From: Sinisalibacter aestuarii
GTDB taxonomy: Bacteria > Pseudomonadota > Alphaproteobacteria > Rhodobacterales > Rhodobacteraceae
Length of the DNA stretch: 64,000 nucleotides
Direction: 5' to 3'
NCBI RefSeq assembly: GCF_027923545.1
Contig: NZ_BROH01000015.1
Location: 47,560 to 111,559 of the forward strand
The translations under genes were made by a program, and so were the position numbers. This document shows positions 55,325 to 63,842 of the stretch, piece by piece. The notes below the pieces were generated by a model. That model saw only the letters and a list, made by a program, of their open reading frames with translations, ran no database searches and had not been told where the DNA came from. Positions within the stretch are counted from its first letter, which is position 1. Each line of letters opens with the position of its first letter.

Positions 55325-55428
55325 TGCCCGAGCAGCCGAACCAGCCCGAGCGCCAGCAGGCCGCATAGTTCGGCGCAGCGCTCGGCGGCGGTCATTTGGT
55401 CGGGAGGAAGCGGGTTCGGGCGTTTCAT
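55325..55428 (-). pseudogene. Small recombinase-cassette protein, N-terminal fragment
   Basis: About 34 codons read MKRPNPLPPDQMTAAERCAE then LCGLLALGLVRL, the start of a short conserved protein commonly encoded beside the DUF3489/DUF2924/recombinase genes. It is cut at 55325 exactly where the DUF3883 fragment ends. Its function is unknown. Confidence 0.5.
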
Positions 55429-55524
55429 GTCTCGGTAGCCCTCCACCGCATCAGTTCAAATCGTTTAAGCAGGAATGGAGCGCCTTTGTAGGCACCCCAT
55501 TTTTTAACATCCGAACGCGCGGGT

Positions 55525-56562
55525 TCAGCGGAGGTATACCGCGGTATCGCGCTCGTATTGCTTAGCGCCGGACCAGACCAGATCGGCGCACGACTGTTTC
55601 TCCGACGGCGTGATCAGGCTATTGTCTACTTGGAACTGGGCAAAGTTATCGATCCCCTGGCAATTGAAATAGGGGCTGACCAGCGGGCCGAGACGATCCA
55701 GCACGGAAATCATCACGTCCTGCGTCAGGGCCTTGTTATACTTGCTCCAGATTTCTGCAGTCGCGGTTCGATTGGCCGGGTTGCTGATGAATTCGAGGGC
55801 CTCTTCATGCGCCTTCTGGAAGGCATGCATTGCATCGGCGTTTTCGTCTGCGTGTTTGCGCCTTGTGTGCCAGACGCTCGACGTCCAGGATTCGAACTGC
55901 GGAACGGACTTGTCCAGCGCGAGGTCAAGCAACACCGTTCCGCCGATCCCTTTCAGCAGTTCCGCCACCGGTTCGATCGCGATGATCGCATCGAGCTGGC
56001 CCGCCTTGAAAGCGGCAAGCGCATTCGGCCCCAGACCGGCTGCGACATAGGTGACATCCGTTTCAGGGTTCAGTCCAGCATCGGAAGCAAAGCGCCGCAT
56101 GAAGTTGTGCCCGTCCGAGCCGATCGCCGGGACCCCGACTTTCAGGCCTTTCAGATCAACGATGAGTGACGGGTAGCCGTCGCCCTTGTGAGGCGTTGCG
56201 ATGCCCTTGTTGACAACGATGACCCATACCGGGGTCGGGTAGCCTTCGATCACCGTCACCATGTCCATACCCTGTTTGTTCACCAGCATGAGGTTGCCCA
56301 CGCTGTTGCCCATCAGGTCGATCGCCCCGCTCATCATGGCAGCGGTTGCTTCGGGTGCCGAACGGAAGTCGACGGTGCTGACGTCAAGCCCGTGTTTTTC
56401 GTAGATGCCGCTTTCGACACCCACATAGATCGGCAACGAAACGAACGAGCCGGTGTAGACGCCGATGCTCATCGGCTTGAGGTCCTGCGCATTCGCCATA
56501 CTGGCAATCAGGAGTGTGAGAGCCGCCGCCCATAAAGCCAACGCTCTTTTGACAATAACCAT
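55525..56562 (-). CDS. SsuA/TauA-type ABC substrate-binding protein
   Basis: A signal peptide (MVIVKRALALWAAALTLL to NAQ) leads a 345-residue binding protein of the nitrate/sulfonate/taurine class: VFSLPIYVG-like FVSLPIYVGVESGIYEKHGL, MMSGAIDLMGNSVGNLM and AAFKAGQLDAIIAIEPVAEL. The matching ATPase and permease genes are at 60717 and 61547. Next to an alkylsulfatase gene the ligand is probably an organosulfate. The start at 56562 has GGGAGG upstream. Confidence 0.85.
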   Translation of the reverse strand: MVIVKRALALWAAALTLLIASMANAQDLKPMSIGVYTGSFVSLPIYVGVESGIYEKHGLDVSTVDFRSAPEATAAMMSGAIDLMGNSVGNLMLVNKQGMDMVTVIEGYPTPVWVIVVNKGIATPHKGDGYPSLIVDLKGLKVGVPAIGSDGHNFMRRFASDAGLNPETDVTYVAAGLGPNALAAFKAGQLDAIIAIEPVAELLKGIGGTVLLDLALDKSVPQFESWTSSVWHTRRKHADENADAMHAFQKAHEEALEFISNPANRTATAEIWSKYNKALTQDVMISVLDRLGPLVSPYFNCQGIDNFAQFQVDNSLITPSEKQSCADLVWSGAKQYERDTAVYLR

Positions 56563-56727
56563 AGTTTTCCTCCCTAAGTGGATATTGCATTCTGGTCTTC
56601 TCACAACGACATGTTCCTCAATCATGCATGTTGTGATCTCTTCGTTGATCCTTTCAGTTCTGGTCAGTAGCGCACGATCCTGAAGGGGCGGTGCATCGCG
56701 TTATCGGGTTACCGAGCAGGACATCAT

Positions 56728-58662
56728 TCAGCTCGGTTGATATAGACTGCGAGGTTCAACAATGCCAAAGTTGTCCTCGAATTGGTCAAGCAGACCGATG
56801 AGTTGGTCCATGGCAGACGGATCGCCTTCGGCCTTGATCCTGCCTTGCTCGGCAGCCTCCGAAAACAACCCTTGTGAGGCCAGCAGATCGTTGAAGTCGC
56901 CGCGCGTGATTTCATATCTTGCGTCCGCAGCGGTGTTGGAAACCGGAAGGCCATAGGTGAGAACGCCACTTTCAAGGCATACCTCAAGGCACTCTTCCGT
57001 GTCTGTGAACCTGAAGAGCATATTAAGCTTCTGGGCCTCTGCCTTCGGTCCGTTGACGCGGACCGACAGAACATCCCAGACTTGCCGCGTCGACAATGAG
57101 CCCAAAGAGTTTGGCAATCCGCCCGCCGCTTTTGAGTGCTCACCCGCACCGTTTCGCAATTCGAGCGCCCCGAACAAGTAAGCGTTTCGCCAGTTTGCAC
57201 TTTCGGCAAGGTAGCCCAATTGTTCAAAAGCATCCGCCAGCAGGGCCCGTGCCTCGGTATTGTCCGGCTCGGCGAAAACCAGATGGCTGAGCACCTGTGA
57301 AACCCACCGGAAACTTCCGGCCTCCATATCTGACCTGGCCCGCTCAAGAACAGCCTTCGCGCCCCCCATGTATTCTATGTATTTCCGGCCGGATTCGATA
57401 CGTGGCAGAGGGTTGAGATTGGCGGGGTTGGCATCATACCAGCCCAGATATTTCTGATAGATGGCTTTCACGTTGTGGCGAAGATGGCCGTAGTAACCAC
57501 GCAGATGCCAGGCGTGATCGAGTTCACGCGGCAGTGTCAGGGTCTCGGCGATCTCTTCTGCGGTCAGGCCGTGGTTGATCAAACGCAGGGTCTGGTCGTG
57601 GACATATTTGTAAAGATCGCGCTGTTGGCGGACCAATTGAACCACGCGATCGTTTCCCCATACCGGCCAGTGATGTTGACCGCACACCACATCTGCCTTT
57701 GTCCCCCAAAGCTCCAGCGCTTCGGTGAGGTAATAGGACCAGGCCAGCGGATTGCGCACCTCGGCGCCGCGAAACGGCAGAAGATTGTGGAACGTATGAG
57801 TGCAGTTTTCGGCCAGATTGAGCAGCTTGTACTTCGGCGCATAAAAGTGCATCTCGGCCGGCGCTTCGCTGTCGGGTGCCATCTGGAATTCAAATTCGAC
57901 ACCATCAATCGTTCTTGTGTCTCCGGTCTCCATAATGAGGTCGTTCGGACGCACAAGTGCCTGTGGTCCGCGGGCCACGGCCTTGCCAAGCCCGCAATCC
58001 ACCAGTCCGTGAATACTTGGCTCAAGGGACATCCCGACCTGATAAAGTATCCGCCGCCGCATCGCCGGCCCGGCGATAATGTTTTCCGAGACGGCATTTT
58101 CGATAAACTGATCCGGGGCGATTATCGGGATCTCGCCTGCGGCAATTTCTTCTTCGGTGAGAACGCCAAGGGTGCCGCCCCAGTGGTCTTCGTGGGTGTG
58201 GGTGAAGATGACCCCGGTGATCGGCCGCTTTCCGCGATGTTCGAAATACAGTTCGATCCCGGTGCGCGCGCTGTCGATGACCATCAGACAATCGACCACG
58301 ATCACGCCCTTGTCGCCTTCGATCAGGGTCATGTTTGCGATGTCGAAGCCGCGCACCTGATAGACACCGGGCACCACCTCGAAAAGACCATGCTCCATGT
58401 TCAGGCGCGCCTGACGCCAGAGGCTGGGATTGACGGTCGGTGCAGGCTCTTCAGCGTCCAGAAAGCTGAACGGCTCTAGGTCCCATGTGCACGATCCATC
58501 AGCACGCCTGACCCTTGCGTGTTCACGGGTGCCGATAAACCCGCGCCGGGCATCGTCAAAGTCGGCCGTATCTTCGAAAGGGAGCTCGTCTTTGAGCTTT
58601 GAGAATTCATCTACGACAGATTGGCTGGCAGCTTTGTGCGCTCGAAAACTGTCTTGTTTCAT
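56728..58662 (-). CDS. Alkyl/aryl sulfatase, metallo-beta-lactamase fold (SdsA type)
   Basis: The 644-residue protein has the binuclear zinc motif IFTHTHEDHWGGTLG, the SdsA1-family segment ENCTHTFHNLLPFRG, a helical dimerisation region (HVRHNVKAIYQ-like LRHNVKAIYQKYLGWYDANP) and a C-terminal SCP2-like domain from about residue 520. It hydrolyses alkyl sulfate esters to alcohol and sulfate. The N-terminus (MKQDSFRAHKAASQ) is not a signal peptide, unlike many secreted SdsA proteins, so it probably acts in the cytoplasm after import. Confidence 0.9.
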   Translation of the reverse strand: MKQDSFRAHKAASQSVVDEFSKLKDELPFEDTADFDDARRGFIGTREHARVRRADGSCTWDLEPFSFLDAEEPAPTVNPSLWRQARLNMEHGLFEVVPGVYQVRGFDIANMTLIEGDKGVIVVDCLMVIDSARTGIELYFEHRGKRPITGVIFTHTHEDHWGGTLGVLTEEEIAAGEIPIIAPDQFIENAVSENIIAGPAMRRRILYQVGMSLEPSIHGLVDCGLGKAVARGPQALVRPNDLIMETGDTRTIDGVEFEFQMAPDSEAPAEMHFYAPKYKLLNLAENCTHTFHNLLPFRGAEVRNPLAWSYYLTEALELWGTKADVVCGQHHWPVWGNDRVVQLVRQQRDLYKYVHDQTLRLINHGLTAEEIAETLTLPRELDHAWHLRGYYGHLRHNVKAIYQKYLGWYDANPANLNPLPRIESGRKYIEYMGGAKAVLERARSDMEAGSFRWVSQVLSHLVFAEPDNTEARALLADAFEQLGYLAESANWRNAYLFGALELRNGAGEHSKAAGGLPNSLGSLSTRQVWDVLSVRVNGPKAEAQKLNMLFRFTDTEECLEVCLESGVLTYGLPVSNTAADARYEITRGDFNDLLASQGLFSEAAEQGRIKAEGDPSAMDQLIGLLDQFEDNFGIVEPRSLYQPS

Positions 58663-59546
58663 TCAGTAGTCCTCCTGCGGCGCCCTGTTTCCATTCCGCC
58701 TCTTGAGCAACATAAGAACTCTCGCCCCCTATTCAGGCTCGTCGCCACGAACCCGGCGACCACGAAGCCGGAGCTCCATGTGGCAAGCTTTCGACGCTTG
58801 GCCTGCCGTATGGCAGATTTTTCGTTCCTCACCTTTGGAGCAAATCGAAAGAGTAAGGGTGAAATACAGCGGCCCAATTGATGAAGCAAATTCATAAATA
58901 TCATATCCTCATGATTTTTTTGAATATTCAATCAAGCCGACGTCACGACAGTCACCTGCTGCAAATGCCCAGATGATCGCCGGGCTCAAGGAACTGTTAT
59001 TCGGGCCAAGGGTCCCAAGATCATGGAGCGGCGATCGTGGCGCGACAGCAGAGCACCATCCAAGCGCGTGATGTAACCGAGCCCGGACGCATCCGTGCTG
59101 ACGCACCCTGTCGGGAACCGCCCGGGTATCGGCGGACATCGCCGCACCGGCGGCCGAAGCGAGTCGCGCAGGATCGACCTTCGATTCGGCTGCCCCCATT
59201 CTGGGCTGTGCGGTGCCCGAAGCCGTCGCCACGCCCAGACGTTTGCTGGGCGCCCGCAGGGCAAAGCCGGCAAGCGAGGGGCCGTGCCGGTTCTTCGCAT
59301 GGAGCGAAGCATAGAGCTGGCGCTGCTGCAACTGCCCGACAGGCACCCACCGAGAATGGGCGCAATCAGCCCCGATTCGAACACCCCCCTGTCCCGTGAC
59401 CGACCAGGCGACACCCTCAAGGCCGATCTCGACGTCTGGCTCGATTACGACCACGCCGAACGTCGGCACTTGGGCTGCCGCGTGCAGTGCCGAGGGCCCG
59501 TGGGAGCGGTGATGTCAACCGACGGTCGGGAAGCTCACGCGGGCTT
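58663..59546. other. 880-bp region without a supported gene
   Basis: The first ~250 bp are the sulfatase leader. From 59040 to 59540 the DNA is very G+C-rich and several long frames are open by composition alone. One plus-strand segment (DTLKADLDVWLDYDHAERRH, 59405-59467) resembles the C-terminal end of an IS481/IS3-type integrase, so part of this may be an old insertion sequence. Nothing more can be supported. Confidence 0.35.
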
Positions 59547-60449
59547 TCACTTCGCCAATCTGGATTTCGCCAATTCGATGAGCTTCTTTATTGGTGCCAG
59601 ATCTAGCATGCTGGTTCGCACGGCCACCGATGACTCGAATGAATAGATCTTTTCCTCAGGCGCTATTCTCTTGAAACCTCTCGACGTCATTTCTTCTTCG
59701 AGAATATCGGTCGCGAAAGCAATGTGGTCGGTCTCGCGCGCAATGGACATCAAGGCGAGCAGCGACATGATTTGCATCTCGAAGGGCCGGTAGGGGCGGT
59801 TGGTCCTCTCGCAATAGTCGGCGATGCGCCGGTGCAGTTCTATGTGGTGTGCGAACCCCATCCAGGGATAGCGGTGAACATTATCGAGCAGAGGGCCGTC
59901 GTCTTGAAATATGGGGTGTGAGCCCCGTGCGTAAATCGCGACGTCAATGCTAGCACCGTCAAGGATCGTATAGTTGGTGAACTGAGCGCTGTCAGGAGGA
60001 AGGCCAAAATAGATGTCCAGCACACCCTCTTCCAGATAGGGAACGAGATAGTCGCCCGATCCAGAAACCAGCTCTATCTGAACGAGCGGATACTCCCGGT
60101 GCAGCTCCGTGATCATGGGTGGGAGAAGCTTTGCCGCCCAAGATGGCCCGGCGCCTATTGCGATCTTGCTGCCATTCATGTTCAGTTCGCTCATCATTTC
60201 ATCGGCGGCAAGTTCGAGCTCGCGTTCAATGAAGCGCACGCGAGTCCGTAGAACCTTTCCGGCTGGCGTGGGCAAGGTGCCGCGGGGGCTGCGCGCCAGA
60301 AGCCGCGTTCCCAGCTGGTTCTCGAGAGCGATCAGACTTTTCGATGCCGCGGACTGGGTCAGCCCCAGCGCTTCAGCCGCTAGTGACACGCTCTGGAGGT
60401 CATAGGTTTTGGCAAAGATGCTCAACTGTCTGGGCAGCGAAAGGCGCAT
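59547..60449 (-). CDS. LysR-family regulator
   Basis: The product (about 300 residues) starts MRLSLPRQLSIFAKTYDLQS, then SLAAEALGLTQSAASKSLIA (winged helix) and LLPPMITELHREYPLVQIEL at the effector domain start. It lies between the sulfatase/binding-protein genes and the ATPase/permease genes and faces the latter, so it likely controls both. I chose ATG 60449 for its AAGGA site; ATGs at 60470 and 60503 are alternatives. Confidence 0.88.
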   Translation of the reverse strand: MRLSLPRQLSIFAKTYDLQSVSLAAEALGLTQSAASKSLIALENQLGTRLLARSPRGTLPTPAGKVLRTRVRFIERELELAADEMMSELNMNGSKIAIGAGPSWAAKLLPPMITELHREYPLVQIELVSGSGDYLVPYLEEGVLDIYFGLPPDSAQFTNYTILDGASIDVAIYARGSHPIFQDDGPLLDNVHRYPWMGFAHHIELHRRIADYCERTNRPYRPFEMQIMSLLALMSIARETDHIAFATDILEEEMTSRGFKRIAPEEKIYSFESSVAVRTSMLDLAPIKKLIELAKSRLAK

Positions 60450-60716
60450 CACATAATTCCTTCGTTTCATACCGATATGATACTTATGACTTTGTTTCAT
60501 CAATTTGACTAGTGTAGTTTGTCGTCGAGGTCCAAGATATTCAGGGCGCTCCGGGAGGATCGGCGCAATGCATCACGAACCAGAATCGTCTCTTGCTGTC
60601 GTTAGGAGCGGCGTCTGCTCCGTCCGGACGGCGATTGCGGCAGCGTCCTGCTATGGCCACCCGACGAATTCAGCGACATTCGGGCCCCGTAGGTCCACTG
60701 GCCGGAGTGCCGACCA

Positions 60717-61550
60717 GTGACGCGCCCGGGCGAAGAAGAGGTGGTAGCGAATCTCGCGGGTCAAGCCGGCGGCGCCGACGGCATTTCCATCGAAAAGGTT
60801 GGACATGCGTTTCCGACCAAGGACGGCGGCTCGATACTCGTCCTTGGCGATGTGTCTTTCTCGGTTCCGAATGGGCAGTTCCTGGCCGTCGTGGGCGCCA
60901 GCGGATGCGGAAAGACCACCATCCTGAATATGGCCGCGGGGCTGGTTCGACCGGTCTCCGGGCGTGTCAGGGTTGGCGGAAAAGATGTCGTGAAGCCACT
61001 GCGCGATACCGGCTACATGTTCGCTCGCGATGGGTTGTTACCCTGGCGATCTGCGCTGAAGAACGTCGAAGTCGGGCTCGAGCATCGTGGCGTTCCGAAA
61101 GCAGAGCGGCGCGAGCGAGCTTTGAAAATGCTAGACATCGTGGGTTTGTCCGGATTCGGGGATTCTTACCCTGCGCAATTGTCTCAGGGCATGCGGCAAC
61201 GTGTTGCCATCGCGCGCACGCTCGCTATCAACCCAGCAACACTGCTGATGGACGAGCCGTTTGCAGCACTCGACGCGCAGACCAAACTCGCGCTGCAGGC
61301 CGAGTTCCTGAAGATTTGGGAAAAGGATCGCCAGACAGTCATGTTCGTTACGCACGACCTTGCCGAGGCCGTTTCCATGGCCGACCGCGTGATCGTTTTG
61401 ACCAGCCGCCCCGGTCGGATCCATGCTGAATTCGAAATTGATCTGCCAAGACCGCGCGATCCGGCGGAGATCCGGTTCGACGAAGGCTATCTGCGCCAGC
61501 TTGACCAGGTCTGGCACGCGCTGAAGGAAGCGGAGGAACGGGCCGGATGA
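60717..61550 (+). CDS. SsuB/TauB-type ABC importer ATPase
   Basis: The 277-residue ATPase has Walker A VVGASGCGKTTILN, signature AQLSQGMRQRVAIARTLA, Walker B LLMDEPFAALDAQT and the switch His in VMFVTHDLAEAV. It energises the permease encoded 4 bp into its 3' end. The start is a GTG at 60717 with no strong ribosome binding site, so a later start is possible. Confidence 0.88.
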   Translation: MTRPGEEEVVANLAGQAGGADGISIEKVGHAFPTKDGGSILVLGDVSFSVPNGQFLAVVGASGCGKTTILNMAAGLVRPVSGRVRVGGKDVVKPLRDTGYMFARDGLLPWRSALKNVEVGLEHRGVPKAERRERALKMLDIVGLSGFGDSYPAQLSQGMRQRVAIARTLAINPATLLMDEPFAALDAQTKLALQAEFLKIWEKDRQTVMFVTHDLAEAVSMADRVIVLTSRPGRIHAEFEIDLPRPRDPAEIRFDEGYLRQLDQVWHALKEAEERAG

Positions 61551-62389
61551 CCCCTACAAGTTATGCTGAAAATGTTCAGTTCAAGCTGGCCCGGCAAGTC
61601 GACGTGGACAAGGCGAAGCGTCGCAAGCGCACGATCAATGTCGTCATCATGCGTATTTTGGTGCTGGCGGCTCTGCTCGTGCCCTGGCAGTTGGGCGTTG
61701 AAGCAGGTTTGATCGACCCGCTCTTCTTCTCGAGCCCGAGTGCGATCTTGACCTTTCTGGTGACCGAGTTAGGTAGCGGCGGGGTTTGGCCGCACGTCCT
61801 GGTGACGGTGCGCGAAGCGCTTATGGGGTTCCTGATCGGAGCCGTTGCAGGCGTGGCTGCGGGTATTTTGAGGATGCAGTTCCCGCTGCTGGCAGATGTC
61901 ACCAACCCGTTCCTTACGATTTTGAACGTGTTGCCCCGTGTTGCCCTGGCGCCGATGTTCGTCCTTTGGTTCGGGATCGGTGAAGGGTCGAAGATCGCTC
62001 TTTCAGTGAGCCTGGTTTTCTTCATTCTGATGTTGAATACGGAGGCCGGCATCAAGTCGCTCGACCGCGAACTCATCATCACCCAGCGCGCCCTAGGCGC
62101 CACACGCACGCAACTGTTCTGGAAAGTCATGCTTCCCGGTGCCGTGCCGGCCATGTTCAGCGGCATGCGGCTCGGCGTGGTGTATTCGCTGCTGGCCGTG
62201 GTCGTCGGGGAAATGATCGCCTCGCAAATGGGTCTGGGCCAGCGCATCGCCTTCTACGCGGCGAGCTTCCAGGGCGATGGGCTGCTTGGCACCATTCTGA
62301 TCTTGGCTGCGATTGGTCTGATCTTCAACGTGGTGGTTGTGAATGTCGAAGCCAAACTCATGCACTGGAGGCTCCATGATGAAGATTGA
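61547..62389 (+). CDS. SsuC/TauC-type ABC importer permease
   Basis: The 280-residue permease has six hydrophobic helices and the family segments LLVPWQLGVEAGLIDPLFFS, NPFLTILNVLPRVALAPMFV and ALGATRTQLFWKVMLPGAVP (EAA loop). The start overlaps the ATPase stop by 4 bp. With the binding protein at 55525 it makes a complete importer split across the LysR gene. Confidence 0.9.
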   Translation: MTPTSYAENVQFKLARQVDVDKAKRRKRTINVVIMRILVLAALLVPWQLGVEAGLIDPLFFSSPSAILTFLVTELGSGGVWPHVLVTVREALMGFLIGAVAGVAAGILRMQFPLLADVTNPFLTILNVLPRVALAPMFVLWFGIGEGSKIALSVSLVFFILMLNTEAGIKSLDRELIITQRALGATRTQLFWKVMLPGAVPAMFSGMRLGVVYSLLAVVVGEMIASQMGLGQRIAFYAASFQGDGLLGTILILAAIGLIFNVVVVNVEAKLMHWRLHDED

Positions 62390-62537
62390 TCCAGATTCCG
62401 TAATCCGCTTGCTCAACATCATCGACGAGTACACCTCTGGGAGCCCGGACGTGAAGCCGCTCTATGTCGAGTCCGGATCACCCTGCGAGAAAGGATTTGC
62501 GAGAGCTTCAAAGGCAAGCGGAGACGCGAGTGCCTGA
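62376..62537 (+). CDS. Short hypothetical protein overlapping the permease end
   Basis: A 53-codon frame starts at 62376 with GGAGG upstream and overlaps the permease by 14 bp. The N-terminus MMKIDPDSVIRLLNIIDEYT is helical and polar; the tail is low in complexity. It may be a real small coupled protein or the stub of a longer gene cut near 62540. I do not recognise it. The following 200 bp before the SDR gene contain no gene. Confidence 0.3.
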   Translation: MMKIDPDSVIRLLNIIDEYTSGSPDVKPLYVESGSPCEKGFARASKASGDASA

Positions 62538-62740
62538 GGTTTTAGGTAGCAAATGCACCAAGTTGGCAGCTGGGTTGGGCTCGCATCGCGGTTTTCAATG
62601 GCGGCATGTCCGAACCGTCTGTCATCCAAACTTTGACCCAGAAGTTTGCCGAGATACCAGGCCAGATCCGGGCATATCCATCAACATATCATTTGAGCCA
62701 TTTCGTAGGCGCCGGATCACTTAAATCAGGAGGAAATTTC

Positions 62741-63478
62741 ATGAGTGTAGAGGGCAAGGTGGTACTGATCAGCGGTGCGGCCAAGGGCATGGGCGCACAT
62801 CACTCGCGCGTTTTCGCGGCAGCTGGCGCCAAGCTTGTTTTGGGCGATGTTCTGGATAATGAGGTCAATGCCCTGGCCGACGAACTGGGTGAAAATGCGA
62901 TTGCGGTGCACCTCGATGTCAGCAAGACAGCCGATTGGGATGCTGCGGTCAATGCGGCCATGGACCGGTTCGGCCGGATCGACGTACTGGTCAACAATGC
63001 CGGCATTTTGCGCATCGCGACGATCGAGGACTATTCAGACGAGGTCTGGGATCAGGTGATCGCTGTCAATCTGAGTGGCATGTTCAAGGGCATCCGCGCC
63101 GTGATCCCCGCCATGACGGCAGCGAGCGGCGGCTCGATCATCAACATCTCGTCGACCGCGGGCCTCAAGGGCTTTCAAAGCTGCTCGGCTTACATCTCAT
63201 CGAAGTTTGGCGTGCGCGGGCTCACCAAGGCAGCGGCGATCGAATTAGCCGAGCACAATATTCGGGTCAATTCGGTCCATCCTGGCAATATTGAAACGGA
63301 GATGACGGACGGGCTTTACCCCAATTACAAGCACGTTCCAATGAACCGGATCGGGCGGCCCGACGAAATCAGCAAGCTTGTTCTGTTTCTCGCCAGCGAC
63401 GACAGTTCGTTCAGTACCGCAGCCGAATTTGTTGCTGATGGCGGCGAAACCGGAGGCATGCCGAATCTGTTCGCATGA
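62741..63478 (+). CDS. Short-chain dehydrogenase/reductase
   Basis: The 245-residue classical SDR has the cofactor motif LISGAAKGMGAHHSR, LVNNAGILRI, the catalytic Ser in INISSTAG and Tyr/Lys in CSAYISSKFGVRG. A conserved Asp (VLGDVLD) suggests NAD preference. Placed after the alkylsulfatase/importer genes it could oxidise the alcohol released from alkyl sulfates; the substrate is inferred. CAGGAGG precedes the start; an in-frame ATG at 62606 is less likely. Confidence 0.85.
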   Translation: MSVEGKVVLISGAAKGMGAHHSRVFAAAGAKLVLGDVLDNEVNALADELGENAIAVHLDVSKTADWDAAVNAAMDRFGRIDVLVNNAGILRIATIEDYSDEVWDQVIAVNLSGMFKGIRAVIPAMTAASGGSIINISSTAGLKGFQSCSAYISSKFGVRGLTKAAAIELAEHNIRVNSVHPGNIETEMTDGLYPNYKHVPMNRIGRPDEISKLVLFLASDDSSFSTAAEFVADGGETGGMPNLFA

Positions 63479-63611
63479 GAGCGCAGTTCTTCGTCAGAGA
63501 TTTGGGCACATGGCGGGCCGTACTGGAACAATGGCTGAGCTTCGGCCTCTGTTTCAGGTGGTGTTAGACATGCGCGGACCAGTCTTGGGTTGGTCGGTAA
63601 CACTGTCCCTT

Positions 63612-63633
63612 ATCCTACGCAGATCCTACGCAG
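63612..63633 (+). repeat. Tandem duplication of an 11-mer
   Basis: ATCCTACGCAG occurs twice in direct tandem (63612-63622, 63623-63633) just before the IS6 right-end footprint. It may be a slippage or recombination scar. The wider 63479-63842 stretch has no gene. Confidence 0.7.
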
Positions 63634-63639
63634 AGACCG

Positions 63640-63701
63640 CGCCACTAAGGGACTGCGCCGCTGTCCATGTTGAGACTGGTTCGAATTCGTCTGCCAGCAC
63701 C
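63640..63701 (+). repeat. IS6 right-end remnant
   Basis: CACTAAGGGAC, CTGTCCATGTTGAGACTGG, TTCGAATTCGTCTGCCAGCA and the final CC match the right terminal ~60 bp of IS6 copies A and C, ending at 63701. No transposase sequence precedes it, so all but the right end of a fifth copy has been deleted, probably by recombination with another copy. Confidence 0.7.
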
Positions 63702-63842
63702 GCCACTTACCCGTGAAATTATTGGATAATTTCTAGATCAGGGAAAGCTATTGCTGCATTAAAGCGTTTCGGCGTGAACCTGACTCGCGGGGGATTCCCT
63801 TGAGGCATCGGATATGATTCATCCTTGTTGGGAGGATGGATC

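Noticed and set aside
57475..58479. Plus-strand frame of 334 codons
   Set aside because: Antisense to the alkylsulfatase gene; composition-driven.
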